From NCBI GenBank assembly GCA_902984215.1, contig CADWAF010005524.1:1-19348 (forward strand): DNA of 19,348 nt, written 5' to 3'. This DNA is from Willaertia magna (taxonomy: Eukaryota > Heterolobosea > Eutetramitea > Acrasida > Naegleriidae). The number at the start of each line of letters is the position of its first letter. Within the stretch, counting starts at the first letter, position 1. The notes under the pieces are model-generated. The model made no database searches. It saw nothing but the letters and a program-made list of their open reading frames with translations, and was not told the origin of the DNA. Position numbers and translations under genes: made by a program. Positions 7,926 through 15,042 of the stretch are shown here, piece by piece.

Positions 7926-9296
7926 TTATTTTCTTCTTCTATTGTTATTCATAAAATAAGGTGGAGGATGATGGAAATTATGGTGATGGTGAAAGTGAGG
8001 ATGATGATATTGTGGTGGTAATATTGGAGGAGCTAAAGGATGATGAGATGGATTAGTCCTAGTATTTGAATGGTAAGACCTAGAGTGATGATAATTATTT
8101 CGTTGTTGATGTTGCATTGATGTATTCATATTATTATTCTCTGTAGTCATCATCATTGAAAAATCTTTAGGTGAATTCCCTTTAGCAGACATATTATTAG
8201 ATGATTGTGAATTAGATGTAGAAATTGGTGAAGCAAGTGACTGTTGATTGCTTGCAACTGCTGCTGACACATTACTAGACGTTATTGAATTAGGTGAAAT
8301 ACTATCCAACATCATTCCTTCATTATTCATCACTGTTGTTGATTCATTATTATTCACATTCGATGTAGCAAAAGCCATCATAGGTGAAGATGATGAAGAA
8401 GCAGTATTCGCAACAACATTAGGTCCCAATACAGAAGATGAAGATGGCGAACCTGCAGTGGCATTACTATTCGTACTACTTGATGAACCACTACCAACCG
8501 ACATAGGCAACGAACTAACCCCTACCATAGACCCTGTTGATAAGCCTTGATGCGCATCTACAAGGTTACCTCCACTACTGCTAACACTCTTCATCTCCTC
8601 AGCAGAGTGCTGCTGTATCCCTGCATTATTATTGGCAGTTACATTGTTGGGTATATGTGGCTGTAATAACAAGGCTTGTTGCTGTTGTTGTTGCAGTTGG
8701 ATACTTTCTAGCTTTACTTGTAACTCTTTCAAAGCCTTTTTAGAAGAATTAATCTTATCTTCAAGATCATTACATTCCTTTTCCTTTAAAAGTAATTCTT
8801 GTTGTTCATATTCCCTTCTTTCTCTTTTCTTTCTTAACATTTCTTCTTCTTGTTGATCAAAATATTTATTTATTGGGTTTAATTCTTCATTAGATTTAAT
8901 GATCCATTCTTTCTCAAAGGATTTTAAATATTCATTAAAAGTTATATTATTTTCTAAAAGGTTTTCATATTGTTGTTTCATTAAGTTTAATCCTTCATGA
9001 TCATCATAATCTTCTTTATTATTACGTTTCGTAGTTGCTTTCTTTTTTTGTTTTCTGCGTTGTTGTTGTTGTTTCGATGAGGATTGTAGTGAAGCTTCAT
9101 TTGTTTGAATAAATTTTGAATATTTACCATCCGTAAAATAATCATAAAGTAAATCCAATACGTTTTTATCAATTTTAGGTATACGTTTCTTCCAATGCGA
9201 AGGTTTGCCAATACCGTTATGATTTTTATTACTGTTGCTGTTAGGATGACTATTATTATTATTAGCTGCAGTTGTTGCGCTATTTCGTTTATTCAT
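7926..9296 (-). CDS. Low-complexity coiled-coil protein of unknown function
   Basis: I do not recognise this 456-aa protein. Residues 1-28 are Asn/Ser-rich. A more ordered block at 29-65 contains WKKRIPKIDKNVLDLLYDYF. A basic Lys/Arg/Gln patch at 77-92 could be a nuclear localisation signal. Residues 100-145 look helical, and about 147-207 is a charged coiled coil (EEEMLRKKRERREYEQQELL onward) ending in a Gln run. From 210 to about 415 it is Ser/Asn/Thr/Val low complexity. The tail (415-456) is rich in His and Pro and ends in RRRK. The layout suggests a nuclear or RNA-granule scaffold, but that is only inference. The start is the first in-frame ATG, preceded by A-rich sequence on the coding strand. 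It converges on the XRN gene. Confidence 0.75.
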   Translation of the reverse strand: MNKRNSATTAANNNNSHPNSNSNKNHNGIGKPSHWKKRIPKIDKNVLDLLYDYFTDGKYSKFIQTNEASLQSSSKQQQQRRKQKKKATTKRNNKEDYDDHEGLNLMKQQYENLLENNITFNEYLKSFEKEWIIKSNEELNPINKYFDQQEEEMLRKKRERREYEQQELLLKEKECNDLEDKINSSKKALKELQVKLESIQLQQQQQQALLLQPHIPNNVTANNNAGIQQHSAEEMKSVSSSGGNLVDAHQGLSTGSMVGVSSLPMSVGSGSSSSTNSNATAGSPSSSSVLGPNVVANTASSSSSPMMAFATSNVNNNESTTVMNNEGMMLDSISPNSITSSNVSAAVASNQQSLASPISTSNSQSSNNMSAKGNSPKDFSMMMTTENNNMNTSMQHQQRNNYHHSRSYHSNTRTNPSHHPLAPPILPPQYHHPHFHHHHNFHHPPPYFMNNNRRRK

Positions 9297-9781
9297 TTTT
9301 TAATTTTTTTTTACAATTTTTCTTCTTCATTTTTTTTTCAAGTTCTGGTGGTTAGGTTTCGGACTTACTGTTTGGCAAAGAAAAAGTGAATGAAAAATTG
9401 TTGAGCATGTTCATTGCCATTTTTTTTTTTAATTTTTTTTAGATTTTTTTTTTATTGATTTTGGGACTTTGTATTTTTTTTCAAATTGGGTTCTTGCTAA
9501 ACAAAGAAGACTTTCCAGCATCAAAATTGACAACAAATTATTCAAAGTTGACTACAATGTGGTGGCCTTTGTCTGCCTCCTTTCCTACACAATGAAAAAA
9601 CAATAATTGCATTCTTAAACAACTATTTTTGCAAATTATTTTATTACTTCATGAACGGTGTACTTGACTCAAGTAGAAAGAACATTGTACTTTAGAAAAA
9701 AGAATCGTTGCATAACCCTTTGTTCATCCTTCCAAGCATCATTTCTAACAAAGCTTAAAAAGCGTTGCGATCAAATCAACA
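9297..9781. promoter_or_regulatory. Divergent intergenic region with homopolymer T tracts
   Basis: This 485-nt region separates the divergent coiled-coil (minus) and MsrB (plus) genes and should carry both promoters. Long T-runs lie at 9420-9480, which could exclude nucleosomes. A GGCC core occurs at 9564-9567, and a dyad with a bZIP-like site at 9661-9675. No ORF of coding character is seen. Confidence 0.5.
9661..9675. promoter_or_regulatory. Perfect 7-bp dyad containing TGACTCA (AP-1/Gcn4-like site)
   Basis: TACTTGA-C-TCAAGTA is a perfect 7-bp inverted repeat around one base. Its centre, 9665-9671, is TGACTCA, the classical AP-1/Gcn4 bZIP consensus. It lies about 105 nt upstream of the MsrB start, in the right place for a stress-response element. 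Function is inferred only. Confidence 0.35.
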
Positions 9782-10423
9782 ATGCATTTAAATCTCATAA
9801 ATAAAAATTCAATAAACAAACTTCTGTTTAAAGCCACCACCAGTCAGAAACTATCCAACCATTCATTACTAGTTACTGTATTTAATAACCAAAATAAAAG
9901 AAGAACTTTCAAGATGCCATCCTATTTTGAAGAAACCAAAGAACTTTTAGAAAAAGCAGAAGGTACCAATGATATTGTTATTGTAACTGACATTAAAGAT
10001 CTTCCTCCACCAAAAGTACAAAAAACAGAAGAAGAATGGAAAACATTATTAACAGATAAACAATATTCAATTTTAAGAGATAGAGGAACTGAAGCAAGTT
10101 TCTGTTCCGGTTATAAAGTTTTTAAAGAACAAATTAAACAAACAAAACAAGAAGAAGGTGTATTTGAATGTTCTGCTTGTGGTAATCCTTTATTTCAAGG
10201 AAATACTTCTTTTGAATCAGGTAGTGGTTGGCCTTCTTTTTGGAAACCAGCACAAAAAGATTCTATTGGATATATTGTAGATAATTCACATGGAATGGAA
10301 AGAATTGAAGTTGTTTGTTTAAGTTGTCATTCACATTTAGGTCACGTTTTTTGTGATGGTCCAAAACAAACAACTGGTTTACGTTATTGTATTAATGCTG
10401 CTTGTTTAAATTTAAGAAAATAA
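9782..10423 (+). CDS. msrB: Peptide methionine-R-sulfoxide reductase (MsrB)
   Basis: This enzyme reduces methionine-R-sulfoxide in proteins, repairing oxidative damage with electrons usually from thioredoxin. The 213-aa protein has the SelR/MsrB domain at about 82-212. Structural zinc is bound by Cys130/Cys133 and Cys179/Cys182. GWPSFW is at 149-154, and HLGHVF followed by CDGP at 185-194. The catalytic Cys203 lies in RYCIN, so this is the cysteine form and not a selenoprotein. Cys108 may act as resolving cysteine, which is an inference. The first 44 residues contain no Asp or Glu and several Lys, Arg, Ser and Asn, consistent with a mitochondrial presequence. Met45 (ATG at 9914) starts a complete domain protein and could give a cytosolic form. 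Confidence 0.95.
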   Translation: MHLNLINKNSINKLLFKATTSQKLSNHSLLVTVFNNQNKRRTFKMPSYFEETKELLEKAEGTNDIVIVTDIKDLPPPKVQKTEEEWKTLLTDKQYSILRDRGTEASFCSGYKVFKEQIKQTKQEEGVFECSACGNPLFQGNTSFESGSGWPSFWKPAQKDSIGYIVDNSHGMERIEVVCLSCHSHLGHVFCDGPKQTTGLRYCINAACLNLRK

Positions 10424-10552
10424 ACAATTATTGTGTAAATTATCTGTATATTCTCTATTTGAAATTTGGTTTATAGTATTGTAATGATCAGTTATTTATG
10501 CATGTGGTGAATAGTGCACTTGATCTGAAAATTAAAATTTAATTTAAAAAAA

Positions 10553-12060
10553 ATGAATCTCACACCTTGTAGAGAAGATTTTTTTAATCATGTAACAAAT
10601 AATGACTTATCGATCGTTAAGAAAGTAATTGAAGAAAATCCAGAATATTTATTAATTAGAACCGGAAATGAATGGGGTAAATATTATTCATTTTGAAAAA
10701 CAAAAAATTAATTTTATAAAAATTTATTGAAATAATAAATAAATAGCCTACACTTGTATTCATTGGACTAGTCAGTTAGGATTTTTTGAACAAACTAAAT
10801 TTTTATTGGAATCGTTAAAACAATATTTTCCTGAAGAGTTGGAATATATAATAAATTCTACAAGGTATGGTTTTAAATTTAATTTTCTTATAATTTTAAT
10901 GATAAAATAGTTCTACAAATATTTGGTCTCCAACTGCACTAGCAGCTAGATATGGATTCGCAGATATTTTAAAATTATTAATTGAGTATGGTGGGCGAGT
11001 AGATAAATCCATTAGTGTTGGTAACTACTGCATACATAGTGCTGCTTGTAAGTTTTTTTCTTTTATTTTTTGTAAACACTTTTGTAAACTATATTTCTTT
11101 ACAAAATATTTAGTTTATGGACATACAGATTGCGTTAAAGTTATTTTAGATAAATTCCCAGATCAATTAAACGTTCAAAACCCAAAAAATAAATTTACAG
11201 CAATTATGATGACATGTCAAGAAGGAATGATTGAAACATTTAAATATTTATTTTATGAAAAACATGCAAATATATTAACACGTATAGATGATGGTGGTAG
11301 TACAATCTATTGGTGTTATCAAAATGAACATCATGCTATTACTGAGATTGTATTAAAAGAACTTTATAGATTAGTAGAAGAAGGAAAAAAAGAAGAAGAA
11401 GAGGATGCTAAAAGCGCAACTATGTTATTACATGATTTATTCTTTAAGGTAGTTCAAGAGAATGATATTGATATGTTTAAAAAGTTAATTGAAAAGGATC
11501 CTACTTTAATTAGAGCAATTCAACAGAATGAATGGTGTTACACTGCTTTACATTGGTCTTCACAATTAGGATATGAACAATTAACTGAGATGATATTAAA
11601 TTTATTAGAAAAGAATTATCCAAATGACTTGCGTGAATGTTTAAATATAGTTAGTGAAAAGGGTTCATGGACTCCACTTACATTAGCTTGTCGTTATGAT
11701 TCAATGCCTTGTTTAAAACTATTAATGAAATATAAAGATCTACTTAATGGAGATATTCCTTCTGAAGGAGGTAACTTAGCCTGTCATCTTGCTTCAATTA
11801 ATGGTAATACTGAAATGGTTAGACTTTTAATGCAAACTTTTCCTCATCATTTAAATGTTGTTACTGAGAAAGGCTTTACTTGTTTTAATGCAGCTGTTAG
11901 TAATGGAAAATTCGAAACTGCAGAATGTTTAGCTAAAGAGTTTCATTGCGATATAAATATTAAGAATAATGAAGGATGGGGACCTTTAGAGTATGCAGAG
12001 AGTTATGAATATACAGAAATATTAGATTTATTGGATAAATTGGGTATTAATAAGGATTAA
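10553..12060 (+). CDS. Ankyrin-repeat protein, four exons, internally duplicated
   Basis: Joining exons 10553-10676, 10747-10864, 10911-11047 and 11114-12060 gives 1326 nt, or 441 aa plus stop, with no frame conflict. All introns begin GTAAAT, GTATGG or GTAAGT and end in AG. The protein is made of ankyrin-type helix pairs, for example SPTALAARYGFADILKLLIE, CIHSAAFYGHTDCVKVIL and GNLACHLASINGNTEMVRLL. Residues 9-215 and 235-441 align as two copies offset by 226 residues and ungapped over at least the first 80: NEWAYTCIHWTSQLG at 39-53 matches NEWCYTALHWSSQLG at 265-279. All three introns are in the first copy. It is probably a cytosolic protein-binding scaffold, with partner unknown. The A-rich leader before ATG 10553 supports the start; the in-frame ATG at 11206 is internal. 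Confidence 0.88.
10677..10746 (+). other. Intron 1 of ankyrin gene (70 nt)
   Basis: GTAAAT at the 5' end and AATAG at the 3' end. Removal joins G and CC into an Ala codon (residue 42), phase 1. The exon sequence on both sides matches the second copy of the duplication without a gap. In-frame stops inside confirm that it cannot be read through. Confidence 0.88.
10865..10910 (+). other. Intron 2 of ankyrin gene (46 nt)
   Basis: GTATGG at the 5' end and AAAATAG at the 3' end. Removal joins AG and T into a Ser codon. The spliced product aligns in length with the second repeat copy up to the conserved Trp at residue 86. Confidence 0.85.
11048..11113 (+). other. Intron 3 of ankyrin gene (66 nt)
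   Basis: GTAAGT at the 5' end, a T-rich body, and TTTAG at the 3' end. Removal joins T and TT into a Phe codon (residue 127), giving the ankyrin motif HSAAFYGHTDCVKVIL. Confidence 0.88.
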
Positions 12061-12097
12061 ATTGTTTTTTTGTATTCTTAGTTGACTTGAATAAAAA

Positions 12098-12340
12098 TTA
12101 AATTTTTGCCTTAATGTGAGTAATAATGTCGATAATGTTATTGTTAGAATGACTATAGTCGTTGGAGGAATACAAATGGGTACAATCACAAACACTATCT
12201 TGTCTAATCTCTTCTGTTATTATAGAGCTATCTTTAGTTTTCATTAACATACCATCTACTGCCTGTTCAAGCATACAACAATCATCTTCTTCTATTTCTA
12301 TAATTCCCTCAACAGAATTGACTTTTTTGCATAGAAACAT
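12098..12340 (-). CDS. Possible small protein of 80 aa, unknown
   Basis: I do not recognise this 80-aa frame. It starts MFLCKKVNSVEGIIEIEEDD and is acidic in its first half, with several Cys (CC at 21-22, CDC at 51-53). It has mixed codons and no simple repeat, which sets it apart from the surrounding noncoding sequence. ATG 12340 follows an A-rich stretch on its strand (TTGTAAA). The stop lies 37 nt from the stop of the convergent ankyrin gene, the same tight tail-to-tail spacing seen at 7891-7925. No domain, signal peptide or membrane segment is visible. It may be real, a terminal exon of something longer, or chance; transcripts would decide. Confidence 0.42.
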   Translation of the reverse strand: MFLCKKVNSVEGIIEIEEDDCCMLEQAVDGMLMKTKDSSIITEEIRQDSVCDCTHLYSSNDYSHSNNNIIDIITHIKAKI

Positions 12341-12481
12341 TTTACAATTTTTTGTAATTATGAAATAAAGTTTTTGTTTGCAAAGTAAACTATTTATTAT
12401 TGTATTATTTGTACAAACTTTAATTTTTGTAACAAAAGTTTTTAGGCTGGAAAAATTTAATACAAAAAAAATTCCTAAAAA
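12341..12481. promoter_or_regulatory. Short divergent spacer
   Basis: This is 141 nt of AT-rich DNA upstream of the 373-aa gene and, if it is real, the 80-aa minus-strand gene. An A-rich leader precedes the plus-strand ATG. No recognised motif is visible. Confidence 0.4.
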
Positions 12482-13603
12482 ATGTTTGCGGGAAGAGGAC
12501 CCAATTTATTTGATTTTAATTCCGGTGTATTATTTGTGAATAAAACCTCAAATTCAATTGATAATTTTAGCAGTGATAATAATAATAATAACAATTCAAT
12601 GAATTCTACTAATAACAATGATGCATCTAATGTAGTTGACGTTATTCATGATGACGATAATAAATTACTTTATTTAAAAGGAAATAATGAAATTGATTTA
12701 TCTTCAAACTATCAACAACAAATTACTTCCCTTCTTGTTGATGATAATTTTAATGAAACAGAACAACAATCACAAAACCAAGCTCCTACAAACACAGAAA
12801 ATTTATCTACTACACCTTCTTCAAACGCCAATTTGGAAATATCTTCCACAACACCAACGAGTGAATCAGATAAAAAACCAAAAGAAAAATCAAAATCCTC
12901 TTCTTCCAATAATAATAATAATAATACTTATGCCTTCTTAGATAATGTATTTTATCCTTTTCAATGGATGTTTGGGATAGGTCAGAGCCATTCCGATAAA
13001 AACAATAATAATCAAAAGAAAGATAAAGCCTTAACAACAACCTCTTCACCTTCTTCCTTAAATAACAAAACCTCTACAACCCCTTCCTCTTCCAAGCCTT
13101 CCCCTAATAACAATAATAATAAGGAAACCAATTCTCAAAAAAAAGATTCAGGTCAACCAAGTAATAACAGTAGCGTTTTATCTACAATTTTTTCAACAAA
13201 TTTCTGGAAATCTTCCAGTAATAATGAAGCGCCAAAAAATGTAGAGACAAGGTCCAACAATTTAGATGCAGCTGCTACAACAAATAAATCTTCAAAGAGA
13301 AGGAATAATGGTTATTTACGTTGGTTAGAAAGGTTGGGTGCTGACGCTGGTAAAGAGTTAAGGGATCCCTTAGAAAGGTTAGCTAATTCTACAGTATTAC
13401 AAACTGGTGAGGTATTAGTTGTTCATTCGTTGGATATGGGGTCTATTGATTTGTTTACGATTTTTAAATATTTTGTTTATATGGTTTTTGTTTGGCGATT
13501 TTCTGGTTTTTTATCCTTACTGGCACCAAGGATAATACCGGCTATTAAGAGAAGAGAAGAACAGAGAAAAGCAATAACTTATGAAAACCAAACTATAAGA
13601 TAG
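12482..13603 (+). CDS. Asn/Ser-rich protein with conserved-looking membrane C-terminus, unknown
   Basis: I do not recognise this 373-aa protein. Residues about 25-270 are mostly Asn, Ser, Thr, Gln and Lys low complexity, encoded partly by AAT and AAC runs. Two short hydrophobic or aromatic islands interrupt it: TYAFLDNVFYPFQWMFGIG (about 147-165) and SSVLSTIFSTNFWKSS. The last 103 residues (271-373) are ordered in character: a basic and Leu-rich start (GYLRWLERLGADAGKELRDP), then a hydrophobic segment at about 323-351 (IFKYFVYMVFVWRFSGFLSL), then PRIIPAIKRREEQRK. That suggests one membrane-spanning or hairpin segment flanked by basic residues, with a long disordered part on one side. There is no N-terminal signal peptide. 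The start is the first ATG, after an A-rich leader. Confidence 0.75.
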   Translation: MFAGRGPNLFDFNSGVLFVNKTSNSIDNFSSDNNNNNNSMNSTNNNDASNVVDVIHDDDNKLLYLKGNNEIDLSSNYQQQITSLLVDDNFNETEQQSQNQAPTNTENLSTTPSSNANLEISSTTPTSESDKKPKEKSKSSSSNNNNNNTYAFLDNVFYPFQWMFGIGQSHSDKNNNNQKKDKALTTTSSPSSLNNKTSTTPSSSKPSPNNNNNKETNSQKKDSGQPSNNSSVLSTIFSTNFWKSSSNNEAPKNVETRSNNLDAAATTNKSSKRRNNGYLRWLERLGADAGKELRDPLERLANSTVLQTGEVLVVHSLDMGSIDLFTIFKYFVYMVFVWRFSGFLSLLAPRIIPAIKRREEQRKAITYENQTIR

Positions 13604-13982
13604 AGCTCGAATCAAAATGTTTATTTTTTAAATACATGCAATGGAAGATCAACGAAAATCATTGTTTTGCAATGATGATGGTGTTGCATTACAAAAATAA
13701 GATTTGTTGTGTAAATTGTACTTTGATCTATTAAACTTTGGTTTTGATCATGGTTTGATCTTGTTCACGGTTAGTTCACATGATAACATCTGTTGGTTAA
13801 TGATGTGTTACTCTCAAATGTCAAAGAGGTGGGTAGGCCAATAGATGGGTTTCATTGAACAATTTTACAATTATTTTGTAATGCGTGCCTTCTTCCAACT
13901 GGTCAGTATAAATCAAAAAAATTTAATAGTGATAATCTCATTTTTAAAACAAAAAAAAATAAAGTATTAACCCAAAAACAAA
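13604..13982. promoter_or_regulatory. Upstream region of BTB gene with repeated TTTGATC and GGTAGGCCAA
   Basis: This is 379 nt without a gene. TTTGATC occurs at 13722-13728, 13743-13749 and 13754-13760. The last copy extends to TTTGATCTTGTT (13754-13765), which recurs exactly at 14849-14860. GGTAGGCC at 13832-13839 recurs at 14995-15002. The ATG is preceded by a strongly A-rich leader. These are candidate promoter elements; nothing identifies the factor. Confidence 0.45.
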
Positions 13983-14735
13983 ATGAGCGGCGAAGAAGAT
14001 ACTTGGAGAAATTTAGATGTTTCTGGTACCTCAATCTCAACAGTAAACGGTAGAATGCAAATTACTTTAGATAAACGAGTTACCCACAAGGCTTTCAAAG
14101 AAGTTTTAGAGTATTTATATACTGATAAAGTTAGTTGGGATAAGGATACTGAAAAGGATTTGATCAAAGAAACCCAAGAAGCAGCAAGATACTTAAAATT
14201 AGACAGATTAGAAATTATTGCTGAAACATATCTTGATAAGACTAAGAATGTTGCTGTTCCAGAATCCACTTGGTGGAAAAATATGAAATGGGCATTCGAA
14301 AACTTAAGAACTGGTAAATGGAATCTTTCTGATTTAACTTTAGTCTGTAAAGAAGAAGATAAGGATGTTGAAGTCCCTTGCCACGCAGTTATCTTAACTA
14401 GTGCTTGCAAATATTTCCATGGTATGCTTTTAGGTGATGTTGAAAATGAGCAAAAGAAGACTATGAGAATTGAAATTGAAGATGCAACTGAAAAACAAAT
14501 GTTAGCTATCTTGAAATATATCTACACTAGAGAATTCGAAGTAGAAGTTGATGATGTCGTTGGTGTATGGATCTTAGCACACAAATTCTTATTAGAAGAT
14601 TTACAAGTTGAATGTGAAAGTATGATCATGAAGAACATTACCAAGGAAAATGTTGAAGAAATCAAGAAGATTGCTGAAATGGTTCAATCAAAGAGAATAA
14701 TTGAACTTTGCGACGAAATTCAAAACCGTCAATAA
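13983..14735 (+). CDS. Tandem BTB/POZ protein with incomplete first BTB
   Basis: This 250-aa protein carries one complete BTB domain at about 110-220: NLSDLTLVCK, then VPCHAVILTSACKYFHGMLL, the EIEDATEKQMLAILKYIYT block, and the closing helices. Upstream, residues 26-85 look like only the second half of another BTB (ITLDKRVTHKAFKEVLEYLY, then TQEAARYLKLDRLEIIAETY). The helix carrying the usual HKAxLxxxSxxF motif is missing. BTB domains dimerise and often recruit cullin-3, which is family knowledge and not shown here. No RCC1, Kelch or GTPase domain is fused. The start follows an A-rich leader and I saw no earlier exon. Use of TTC, ATC and AAG codons seems higher than in neighbours, hinting at strong expression. 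The next gene downstream is a Rho-like GTPase. Confidence 0.88.
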   Translation: MSGEEDTWRNLDVSGTSISTVNGRMQITLDKRVTHKAFKEVLEYLYTDKVSWDKDTEKDLIKETQEAARYLKLDRLEIIAETYLDKTKNVAVPESTWWKNMKWAFENLRTGKWNLSDLTLVCKEEDKDVEVPCHAVILTSACKYFHGMLLGDVENEQKKTMRIEIEDATEKQMLAILKYIYTREFEVEVDDVVGVWILAHKFLLEDLQVECESMIMKNITKENVEEIKKIAEMVQSKRIIELCDEIQNRQ

Positions 14736-15042
14736 GTTACTTTGTTAAATTAGCTAATCCTTTTTCCCTCCCTGTGCCAATAAATATGTACAATGCTCGA
14801 GAGTTTCTTAGAGGAACCTCTACTCATTAAATTATTATTCCCGTAATTTTTGATCTTGTTTTCTTGTTGCTTGATCAGTTAAAAACCCATCACATCTGCG
14901 TTCAATAAAAAAATTTCAATCGCTTTACTTGCCTGTTTCCGTGATGTAAGAAAATTTACCTCAAAAAATTTCAATCAGACAAGATGGTTAAATAGGTAGG
15001 CCCAACTGTGCTTATGAAACAATTCAAATATAAAAAACAAAC
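14736..15042. promoter_or_regulatory. Spacer between BTB and Rho-like GTPase genes
   Basis: This is 307 nt without a gene. It contains TTTGATCTTGTT at 14849-14860 and GGTAGGCC at 14995-15002, both exact copies of elements upstream of the BTB gene. The latter is about 40 nt before the GTPase ATG. A-rich sequence precedes the ATG. Confidence 0.45.

Noticed and set aside
8248..9389. Several plus-strand frames across the coiled-coil gene
   Set aside because: They are antisense shadows of Ser/Asn/Gln codon repeats and show low-complexity mirror composition only.
11206..12060. Intronless 284-aa ankyrin protein starting at ATG 11206
   Set aside because: The frame continues upstream through three consistent GT-AG introns to ATG 10553, and the added sequence matches the downstream copy of the duplication.
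12162..12368. 68-aa plus-strand frame
   Set aside because: It is the complement of the more plausible 80-aa minus-strand frame and has weaker codon character.
12588..12935. AAT-rich tracts as microsatellites of interest
   Set aside because: They simply encode Asn runs within the coding frame, common in AT-rich protist genomes.
3833..14878. TGATCA palindromes near several genes (for example about 3836, 10487, 13746, 14873)
   Set aside because: They also occur inside coding regions (about 2334 and 8998), so there is no evidence of promoter specificity.
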